From contig NZ_JAVHJU010000001.1 in NCBI RefSeq assembly GCF_031082405.1, positions 186,001-250,000 on the forward strand: a stretch of 64,000 bases of DNA, given 5' to 3'. The notes under the pieces were generated by a model. That model did not search any database. It worked only from the letters and a program-made list of their open reading frames with translations, and was not told where the DNA came from. The position numbers were made by a program, and so were the translations under genes. This document shows positions 17,136 through 23,332 of this stretch, piece by piece; within the stretch, counting starts at the first letter, position 1, and the number at the start of each line of letters is the position of its first letter. This DNA is from Amycolatopsis sp. A133 (GTDB lineage: Bacteria; Actinomycetota; Actinomycetes; Mycobacteriales; Pseudonocardiaceae).

Positions 17136-17923
17136 CACATCGCCTTCGGCGGGACGATCCGCAGGTAGATCGCGGTGAGCACGACGTTGATCAGGAACAG
17201 CAGCAGGAACGTGATCACGACGGCCTGGTTGACGGCGTCGCCGACCCCCTTCGGCCCGCCCGCCGGGTTCAGCCCGCGGAACGCGGCGACGACCCCGGCG
17301 ACGAAGCCGTACAGCAGCGCCTTGATTTCGCTGACCCACAGGTCCGGCACTTGCGCGAGGGCGTTGAAGCTGGCCAGGTACGCGCCGGGCGTGCCGCCCT
17401 GCAGGACCACGTTGAAGAAGTAGCCGCCGAGCACGCCGACCACGCTGACCAAGCCGTTCAGCAGCACCGAAACGACCATCGCCGCGAGCACCCGCGGCAC
17501 GATGAGCCGCTGGATCGGGTTGACGCCGAGGACCTCCATGGCGTCGATCTCTTCGCGGATCTTGCGGGCGCCGATGTCCGCGCAGACGGCGCTGCCGCCG
17601 GCCCCGGCGACGAGCAGCGCGGTGATCAGCGGGCTGGCCTGCTGCACGATGGCCAGTGCGCTGGCCGCGCCGGTGAACGACTGGGCGCCGATCTGCGCGG
17701 TGAGCGAGCCGAGCTGCAACGCGATCACCGCGCCGAACGGGATGGCGACCAGGGCCGTCGGGAGGATCGTGACGCTGGCGAAGAACCAGCACTGCTGGAT
17801 CCACTCCCGGGTCTGGAAGGGGCGTTTGAAGATCGCGCGCAGGACTTCCCAGGACAGCGTCGCCAGCCGGCCGACCTGGGTCAGGGCCGCGGTTCCCGGG
17901 AGCGTGCCGGTGTTGCCGCTCAT
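17135..17923 (-). CDS. yrbE4A: YrbE/MlaE-family permease, first subunit (yrbE4A-like)
   Basis: Partner permease of 262 residues, first gene of the yrbE-mce part of the operon. Helices include FFASVTILPTALVAIPFGAV and LAAMVVSVLLNGLVSVVGVL. The coupling motif is ARKIREEIDAMEVLGVNPIQ. GGGAGG stands 5 bases before the ATG. The 96-base gap to the upstream SDR gene is the largest inside this gene set and contains a 20-bp sequence repeated elsewhere in the locus, so an internal promoter is possible here. Confidence 0.93.
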   Translation of the reverse strand: MSGNTGTLPGTAALTQVGRLATLSWEVLRAIFKRPFQTREWIQQCWFFASVTILPTALVAIPFGAVIALQLGSLTAQIGAQSFTGAASALAIVQQASPLITALLVAGAGGSAVCADIGARKIREEIDAMEVLGVNPIQRLIVPRVLAAMVVSVLLNGLVSVVGVLGGYFFNVVLQGGTPGAYLASFNALAQVPDLWVSEIKALLYGFVAGVVAAFRGLNPAGGPKGVGDAVNQAVVITFLLLFLINVVLTAIYLRIVPPKAM

Positions 17924-17981
17924 CGCACCTCCCAGTGGTCAGTCGCCCCCGAGTCTTCTCCACACCCGGTTCCCGCTTTTC

Positions 17982-18001
17982 GTTAGCGGTGTTCACTCAA
18001 G
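17982..18001 (-). repeat. 20-bp sequence shared with 19709-19728 (copy 1)
   Basis: Read on the minus strand this is CTTGAGTGAACACCGCTAAC. It differs in one base from CTTGAGTGAACAGCGCTAAC at 19709-19728 on the plus strand. It lies about 60 bases upstream of yrbE4A in the gap before the permease genes. A protein-binding site is more likely than chance at this length, but the protein is unknown. Confidence 0.6.
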
Positions 18002-18019
18002 CTCTTCGGTCGTTCCCGC

Positions 18020-18778
18020 CTAGAAGTTGAGGGCGTGCGTCGCCGTGGCTCCGCCGTCCGCGACGAACTCCGCCCCCGTGCAGTACGCGCTCTCGTCGCT
18101 GGCCAGGAACAGCACCAGCTTGGCGATGTCCTCCGGCTGCCCGACCCGCTTCAGGGCGACCTTCTTCCCCACGTACGACATGTCGACTTTCTGGCCGCCC
18201 GCCGCGGTCTCGACCATCTTGGTGTCGATCGCGCCGGGGTGCACCGAGTTGACGCGGATGTGCTTCTTGCCGAGCTCCATCGCCGCGACCTTGGTCATGC
18301 CGCGGATCGCGAACTTGCTCGCGGTGTAGGCGACGAGGTAGGGCATCCCGGCCAGACCCTCCACAGAGGACACGTTGACGATGGAGCCACCGCCGGCGGC
18401 GGTCATCGGTTCAACGACCGAACGCATCCCGAGAAACGCCCCGATCTGGTTCACCCGGATCACGCGTTCGTAATCGGCCAGCGTCGTCTTGCCCAGTTCC
18501 GAGAAATGGAGGATCCCCGCGTTGTTGACCAGCACGTTCGGGGCACCGAACTCGGTGGTCGCGCGCTCGACCGCGGCGGTCCAGCCGTCCTCGTCGCCGA
18601 CGTCGAGGTGCTGGTAGACGGCGCTTTCGCCGAGGTCGGCGGCCAGCTGCTTGCCCTCGTCGTCCAGGATGTCGGCGATCACCACCTTCGCGCCTTCGAC
18701 GACGAACGCGCGTGCGGCGGCCTCGCCCTGCCCGCGCGCGGCGCCGGTGATCAGGGCGATCTTCCCGTCCAGCCTCAT
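18020..18778 (-). CDS. SDR-family 3-alpha/20-beta-hydroxysteroid dehydrogenase-like oxidoreductase
   Basis: Short-chain dehydrogenase of 252 residues. The NAD(P)-binding motif TGAARGQG is at residues 11-18, NNAG near 88, and the catalytic Ser and YTASK motif follow (INVS-like NVSSVEGLAGMPYLVAYTASK). The pattern DEDGKQL, VYQHLDVGDEDGW, EGLAG and DESAYCTGAEFVADGG closely resembles Streptomyces 20-beta-HSD and mycobacterial FabG3 (Rv2002). Oxidation of a steroid hydroxyl is a fair inference in this sterol locus. Its ATG overlaps the hsd4A stop (ATGA). The mycobacterial mce4 locus lacks this extra SDR. Confidence 0.85.
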   Translation of the reverse strand: MRLDGKIALITGAARGQGEAAARAFVVEGAKVVIADILDDEGKQLAADLGESAVYQHLDVGDEDGWTAAVERATTEFGAPNVLVNNAGILHFSELGKTTLADYERVIRVNQIGAFLGMRSVVEPMTAAGGGSIVNVSSVEGLAGMPYLVAYTASKFAIRGMTKVAAMELGKKHIRVNSVHPGAIDTKMVETAAGGQKVDMSYVGKKVALKRVGQPEDIAKLVLFLASDESAYCTGAEFVADGGATATHALNF

Positions 18779-19641
18779 GACTCTCCCAGGATCTCGGTGG
18801 CGGCGAACATCCGGCCGGGGTCGCGGTCGGCGAAGAAGGCGCTGACGGACGTCTCGAGCTCGTCGAGGCTCCAGCGCTGCTCGATCCTCGGCGCTTCGAC
18901 CAGCGCGACCGTGCCGCCGTGGACGACGAACACCTGGCCGTTGACGGGCTCGGCCGCGGGCGAAGCGAGGTAGGCGACGAAGGGGGCGACGTGCTCGACC
19001 GAAAGAGGGTCGGCGCCGGCTGGAGTGTTCTCAGGAGCGGCGCCGAACACGCCCTCGGTCATCGCCGTCCGCGCCCGCGGGCAGATCGCGTTCGCGCGGA
19101 CGCCGTACTTGGCCAGGCCGCGAGCGGCCGACATGGTGAGCGCGGTGATGCCCGCCTTGGCCGCCGCGTAGTTGGGCTGGCCCGGCGAGCCGATGAGGAA
19201 GGCTTCGGACGCGGTGTTGACCAAGCGCCCGTAGACCGGCTTCCCGTCCGCTTTGGACTTGTCGCGCCAGTGCTTCGCGGCGTTGCGGGACAACAGGAAG
19301 TGGCCACGCAGGTGGACGCGCAGCACGGTGTCCCAGTCGTCGTCGGACATCGAGAAGAGCATCTTGTCGCGCAGCACGCCTGCGTTGTTGACCACGATGT
19401 CGAGCCCGCCGAGGTCGAGCGCGGCTTCCGTGAGCGCGTCGGCCGTGGCGCGGTCCCCGACGTCGCCGGCGACCGCGACGGCCTTGCCGCCGGCCGCTTC
19501 GATCTCGGCGACGACGTCCTTCGGCTCACCGATGTCGTTGACGACGACCGTGGCGCCCCGGGCGGCCAGGGCGAGCGCTTCGGCCCGCCCCAAGCCCGCG
19601 GCGGCGCCCGTGACGATCGCCGTCCTGCCGGTCAGGCTCAC
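18775..19641 (-). CDS. hsd4A: Hsd4A-like short-chain dehydrogenase (Rv3502c type)
   Basis: SDR of 288 residues. Motifs: TGAAAGLG (cofactor), NNAGVLRDKMLFSMSDDDWD, LVNTASEAFL with catalytic Ser, and NYAAAKAG with catalytic Tyr and Lys. The motif RANAICPRARTAMTEGVFGA matches the mycobacterial Rv3502c/Hsd4A group, a hydroxyacyl-CoA dehydrogenase used in sterol side-chain breakdown and encoded directly upstream of yrbE4A there. GAGGAGG (19648-19654) precedes the GTG start by 6 bases. A degenerate KstR-type box lies about 40 bases upstream. Confidence 0.88.
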   Translation of the reverse strand: MSLTGRTAIVTGAAAGLGRAEALALAARGATVVVNDIGEPKDVVAEIEAAGGKAVAVAGDVGDRATADALTEAALDLGGLDIVVNNAGVLRDKMLFSMSDDDWDTVLRVHLRGHFLLSRNAAKHWRDKSKADGKPVYGRLVNTASEAFLIGSPGQPNYAAAKAGITALTMSAARGLAKYGVRANAICPRARTAMTEGVFGAAPENTPAGADPLSVEHVAPFVAYLASPAAEPVNGQVFVVHGGTVALVEAPRIEQRWSLDELETSVSAFFADRDPGRMFAATEILGES

Positions 19642-19680
19642 GCGCGGCCTCCTCGTCGAGTCCTGTGATCGGGCCTACAT

Positions 19681-19694
19681 TAGAATCTGTTCTC
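19681..19694. promoter_or_regulatory. Degenerate KstR-type box before hsd4A
   Basis: TAGAATCTGTTCTC compared with the KstR pattern TNNAACNNGTTNNA differs at one core base (AAT for AAC) and at the last A. It lies 40-53 bases upstream of hsd4A, between it and the ferredoxin gene. It is weaker than the site at 19946. Confidence 0.45.
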
Positions 19695-19708
19695 GTTCAG
19701 AGCAAGCC

Positions 19709-19728
19709 CTTGAGTGAACAGCGCTAAC
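19709..19728 (+). repeat. 20-bp sequence shared with 17982-18001 (copy 2)
   Basis: CTTGAGTGAACAGCGCTAAC on the plus strand, 19 of 20 bases identical to the minus-strand copy at 17982-18001. It overlaps the stop codon of the ferredoxin gene and lies 68 bases upstream of hsd4A. The two copies face each other and flank the two SDR genes. Confidence 0.6.
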
Positions 19729-19915
19729 CAATGGTGAACAGGGCGTTCTTCGGGCAACCCTTGATCGCGTCGGAAACACGTTCCACCTGGTCGGCCGGCA
19801 CCGCGCCGGGCCGGATGACGAGCTCTTCGTCCTCGTCCAGGTCGAAGACGTCCGGCGCGAGCCCCACGCACACCGCGTTCGCCTCGCAGAGCGAACGGTC
19901 GACCCCGATCTCCAT
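19724..19915 (-). CDS. fdxD: 3Fe-4S ferredoxin, FdxD-like
   Basis: Small ferredoxin of 63 residues. The ligand pattern CEANAVC (C-x5-C) followed by GCPKNAL matches single-cluster 3Fe-4S ferredoxins that feed electrons to cytochromes P450. VDRSLCEANAVCVGLAPDVF closely resembles mycobacterial FdxD (Rv3503c), which occupies the same place in the mce4 locus. The ATG at 19915 (MEIGVDRS) is preceded by GGAGGAAG; an upstream in-frame ATG at 19945 would place the start inside the operator and is less likely. No P450 gene is in the window. Confidence 0.9.
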   Translation of the reverse strand: MEIGVDRSLCEANAVCVGLAPDVFDLDEDEELVIRPGAVPADQVERVSDAIKGCPKNALFTIG

Positions 19916-19945
19916 GCTTCCTCCGCCACGAGAGTCCTGGTACAA

Positions 19946-19961
19946 CTAGAACAGGTTCTAG
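19946..19961. promoter_or_regulatory. KstR-type operator between fdxD and fadE26
   Basis: CTAGAACAGGTTCTAG is a palindrome of two 7-bp arms around AG. It fits the KstR pattern TNNAACNNGTTNNA exactly at 19947-19960. KstR is the TetR-family repressor released by a sterol-derived CoA thioester in mycobacteria and rhodococci. The site is 25 bases before fadE26 and 31 bases before fdxD, so it can control both arms of the locus. The regulator gene is not in the window. Confidence 0.85.
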
Positions 19962-19985
19962 TGTAACGCCGGATCGAGGTGACGG

Positions 19986-21146
19986 GTGCGGATCGACTAC
20001 ACCCCGGAGCAGCGCGCGCTGGCCGCGGAGCTACGGGAGTACTTCGCCGAGCTGATGACGCCCGAGCGGCGGGAAAGCCTCCGCGCGGGCGACGAGTACG
20101 GCGACGGGGTGGCGTACAAGGAAATCGTGCGGCAGCTGGGCAAGGACGGCTGGCTCGCGCTCGGCTGGCCGAAGGAGTACGGCGGGCAGGGCCGGCCGAT
20201 GCTCGACCAGCTCATCTTCACCGACGAAGCGGCCGTCGCCGGGGTGCCGGTCCCGTTCCTCACGGTGAACACCGTCGGGCCGACCATCATGCGCTACGGC
20301 ACCGAAGAGCAGAAGGCGTTCTACCTGCCGAAGATCGCCGCCGGGGAGCTGCACTTCTCGATCGGCTACTCCGAGCCGGAGGCCGGCACCGACCTGGCGT
20401 CGCTGCGGACGCGCGCCGAGCGCGACGGCGACGAGTACGTCGTCACCGGCCAGAAGATGTGGACGAGCCTGATCGAGTACGCCGACTACGTCTGGCTCGC
20501 GGTCCGGACCGATCCGGACGCGAAGAAGCACCGCGGGCTGTCGATCCTCATCGTGCCGACATCGGCTCCCGGGTTCTCGTGGACCAAGGTGCACACGGTC
20601 GCGGGCGCCGGGACGAGCGCGACCTACTACGACGGCGTGCGCGTGCCGGTGTCGGCGCGGGTCGCCGAGGAGAACGCGGGCTGGCCGCTGATCACCAACC
20701 AGCTCAACCACGAGCGCGTCGCGCTGACGTCGTCGGCGCCGATCCGCAAGGCGCTGGCCGACGTGCTGGAATGGGCGAAGGAGACCGGCGCCGTCGACCA
20801 CGAATGGGTGCGGCTCCACCTGGCGCGGGTGCACGCGGGCGCGGAGTACCTGAAGCTGCGGAACTGGCGGATCGCCTGGGCGGCCGCGGCCAGCGAGCTC
20901 GGCCCGGCCGAGGCGTCGGCGACGAAGGTGTTCGGCACGGAGTTCGTGATCGAGGCCTACCGGCTGCTGATGGAGGTGCTCGGCGCGGCCGCCGTCGTCC
21001 GCGAAGGCTCGCCGGGCGCGCTGCTGGCCGGGCGGATCGAGCGGCTGCACCGGTCGGCGCTGATCCTCACCTTCGGCGGCGGCACCAACGAGATCCAGCG
21101 GGACATGATCGCCGCCACCGCCCTCGGCCTGCCCGTCACGCGCTAG
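19986..21146 (+). CDS. fadE26: Acyl-CoA dehydrogenase, FadE26/ChsE4-like subunit
   Basis: Acyl-CoA dehydrogenase of 386 residues. It shows the FAD/substrate segments GYSEPEAGTDLASLRTRAE and FSWTKVHTVAG and the C-terminal FGGGTNEIQRDMIA. Glu243 in NQLNHERVAL is the candidate catalytic base, at the place given for the mycobacterial ChsE4 enzyme. With the downstream subunit it would form the alpha2-beta2 enzyme that oxidises 3-oxo-cholest-4-en-26-oyl-CoA in the first side-chain cycle. The GTG at 19986 follows a GAGGT ribosome-binding site; 22 bases separate it from fadE27. The steroid specificity comes from family and context. Confidence 0.9.
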   Translation: MRIDYTPEQRALAAELREYFAELMTPERRESLRAGDEYGDGVAYKEIVRQLGKDGWLALGWPKEYGGQGRPMLDQLIFTDEAAVAGVPVPFLTVNTVGPTIMRYGTEEQKAFYLPKIAAGELHFSIGYSEPEAGTDLASLRTRAERDGDEYVVTGQKMWTSLIEYADYVWLAVRTDPDAKKHRGLSILIVPTSAPGFSWTKVHTVAGAGTSATYYDGVRVPVSARVAEENAGWPLITNQLNHERVALTSSAPIRKALADVLEWAKETGAVDHEWVRLHLARVHAGAEYLKLRNWRIAWAAAASELGPAEASATKVFGTEFVIEAYRLLMEVLGAAAVVREGSPGALLAGRIERLHRSALILTFGGGTNEIQRDMIAATALGLPVTR

Positions 21147-21168
21147 GAGCACCCAGTCAGGAGAAAGC

Positions 21169-22212
21169 ATGGACTTCACCCTTTCCGAAGCGTCGGCCGA
21201 CCTCGCCGCGCTGACTCGGCGGCTGCTGGCGGACAAGGCCACCCACGACCCGCACGGCACCGGCGGCTTCGACCCGGCCGCGTGGACGGCGCTCGGCCAG
21301 GCGGGCGTGCTGGACGCGGCCCTGCCGTCGTCGCTCGGCGGCGGCGGGTTCGGGCTGCTGGAGCAGTGCGCGGTGCTGACCGAGATCGGCCGCGCGGTGG
21401 CGGCGGTCCCCTATCTCCCGTCGATCACGATGGCGGCGTCGGCGCTGGCGGAGTTCGGCCCACCCGAGCTGGTGGACCGCTGGGTCCTGCCGGTGCTGCG
21501 CGGCGAACGGGTCCTGGCCGTGGCGCTGTCCGGGTTCACGGCTTCGGACGGACGGGTGTCCGGTGCGCAGACGGCGGTGCCGTTCGGCGCCTTCGCGCAC
21601 GGATTCCTGGTGGCCGCGTCCGGCGAGGTGTTCCTCGTCGACGCGGCGGCTCCGGGCGTCACGGTGCGGCCGCAGCAGACGGTCGACCACGCGGACGCCG
21701 GCCTGCTGGAGCTGTCCGACGTGCCGGGGGTGTCGCTGGGCGACATCGGCGAGTGGCTGCGCCTGCGCGGAACGGTCGGCGTGTGCGCGCAGCAGCTCGG
21801 CGTGGTCGAGCGGGCGCTGGAGCTGACGGCGGCGTACGCGGCCGAGCGGAAGCAGTTCGACCACGTCATCGGCGGGTTCCAGGCGGTCCGCCAGCGGCTC
21901 GCGGACGCCTACGTGGACGTCGAAGCGGTCCGGCTGACGTCGCTGCAGGCGGCGTGGCAGCTGGCCTCGGACGTCCCGGACGCCTCGGCGGCGGTGGCGA
22001 CGGCGAAGTTCTGGGCCGCGGAAGCGGGCCACCGGGTGGCCCACACGGCGGTCCACGTCCACGGCGGCGTCGGCATCGACGTCGACCACGTGGTGCACCG
22101 GTACTTCGTGGCGGCGAAGCGCCTGGAGTTCGAGCTCGGCCCGGCCACCGCGCAGCTCCTGGCGCTGGGCGGCCTCCTCGCCGGGGGTCAGGCGGGGTCC
22201 GTGACCGCGTAG
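21169..22212 (+). CDS. fadE27: Acyl-CoA dehydrogenase, FadE27/ChsE5-like subunit
   Basis: Shorter acyl-CoA dehydrogenase-like subunit (347 aa) paired with FadE26. It keeps the C-terminal fold elements RKQFDHVIGGFQAVRQRLAD and VHVHGGVGIDVDHVVHRYF, but the middle domain is reduced (ALSGFTASDGRVSG), as in the second subunits of steroid heteromeric dehydrogenases. It probably completes the FAD sites of the heterotetramer. GGAGAAAG precedes the ATG. Its 3' end overlaps the convergent serine-hydrolase gene by 25 bases. Confidence 0.88.
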   Translation: MDFTLSEASADLAALTRRLLADKATHDPHGTGGFDPAAWTALGQAGVLDAALPSSLGGGGFGLLEQCAVLTEIGRAVAAVPYLPSITMAASALAEFGPPELVDRWVLPVLRGERVLAVALSGFTASDGRVSGAQTAVPFGAFAHGFLVAASGEVFLVDAAAPGVTVRPQQTVDHADAGLLELSDVPGVSLGDIGEWLRLRGTVGVCAQQLGVVERALELTAAYAAERKQFDHVIGGFQAVRQRLADAYVDVEAVRLTSLQAAWQLASDVPDASAAVATAKFWAAEAGHRVAHTAVHVHGGVGIDVDHVVHRYFVAAKRLEFELGPATAQLLALGGLLAGGQAGSVTA

Positions 22213-23330
22213 GTCCAGAACTCGCGCATCAGCGGGGTGGGCTCGGGGCTGGTCATCTCGACCTGCGTCAGCAGCACCGAGACCGTGCCCCTCGCCGGGG
22301 TCAGGTGCAGGGCCGTGCCCGCGCCGCCGACCCAGCCGTAGCGGCCCGGGACCTCCCAGGGTTCCTTCGCGTCGACGTCGACCGAGCCGCCGAAGCCCCA
22401 GCCCTGGCCCTGCAGGAACGGCCGCGCGGCCGCCCGCTGGGCCGGGGTCAGGTGGTCGGTCGTCATCCGGTGCACCGACTCCGGTGTCAGCAGGCGGTGG
22501 CCGCCCGCCGTGCCCTCGTCGCGCAGGAACCGCGCGAACGCCAGCAGGTCGTCGGCCGTCGAGACGAGCCCGCCGGACCCGGACGGGAACGGCGGCGGGG
22601 CGCTCCACCGGCCCTCCGGCGCATCGACCAGCACGAGCCCGTCCTCGCCGGGGCGGTAGGCGCTGGTGAACCGGCCCAGCGCCGCGGTCGGCACGGTGAA
22701 CCCGGTGTCGGCCATGCCGAGCGGTTCGAACAGCCGCTCCGCCAGGAACTCCGGCAGCGGGCGGCCGGCGACCCGCGCGATCAGCACGCCCTGCAGATCC
22801 GAACCGGTGTCGTAGAGCCACGCTTCCCCCGGCTGGTGCAGCAGCGGCACCTGCGCCAGCCCCGCCAGCCACTCGTCCGGCGACAGGGCCCGCGCCGACC
22901 CGGCCGGGGAGCCGAGCACCTGGAACAGCAGCTCCACCGCGGGCAGCGTCATGTCCGCCGCGAAGCCGTACCCGCAGCGGAAGGTCAGCAGGTCGGCCAC
23001 CGTGATCGGGCGGACGGCCGGCACCACGTCGTCGACCGGGCCCGCAGGCGTCCGGACGACCACCGGCGACGCCAGCTCCGGCAGCCACCGCGCGACCGGG
23101 TCGTCCAGGGCCAGCTCGCCGTCGTCGGCGAGCAGCAGGACCGCCGCGGCCACGATCGGCTTGGTGAGCGACGCGATGCGGAACAGCGAGTCCCGCGCCA
23201 TCGGCAGGGTGCCCTCGACGTCGGCCGAGCCGGCGGCCGCGGCTTCGACTTGGTCGCCGCGGGCCACGAGCGCCACCGCGCCCGGCAGGCCGCCGGTGTG
23301 CCGGGTCAGCAGCCCGGTCAGCGAAGCCAT
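22188..23330 (-). CDS. Serine hydrolase of the beta-lactamase/esterase (class C-like) family
   Basis: Cytosolic-looking hydrolase of 380 residues, with no signal peptide. The active-site SxxK is in FRIASLTKPIVAAAVLLLAD (SLTK near residue 53) and the second-motif Tyr is in EAWLYDTGSDLQG. The C-terminal region has GWVGGAGTALHLTP, in place of the usual HTG-type triad. Such proteins are often esterases or peptidases; in rhodococcal and mycobacterial sterol loci similar genes occur (LipE type), but this one is not clearly KstR-linked. It lies 2 bases after the acetyltransferase gene in the same direction, so it may be co-transcribed with it. Confidence 0.87.
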   Translation of the reverse strand: MASLTGLLTRHTGGLPGAVALVARGDQVEAAAAGSADVEGTLPMARDSLFRIASLTKPIVAAAVLLLADDGELALDDPVARWLPELASPVVVRTPAGPVDDVVPAVRPITVADLLTFRCGYGFAADMTLPAVELLFQVLGSPAGSARALSPDEWLAGLAQVPLLHQPGEAWLYDTGSDLQGVLIARVAGRPLPEFLAERLFEPLGMADTGFTVPTAALGRFTSAYRPGEDGLVLVDAPEGRWSAPPPFPSGSGGLVSTADDLLAFARFLRDEGTAGGHRLLTPESVHRMTTDHLTPAQRAAARPFLQGQGWGFGGSVDVDAKEPWEVPGRYGWVGGAGTALHLTPARGTVSVLLTQVEMTSPEPTPLMREFWTYAVTDPA

Positions 23331-23332
23331 GC

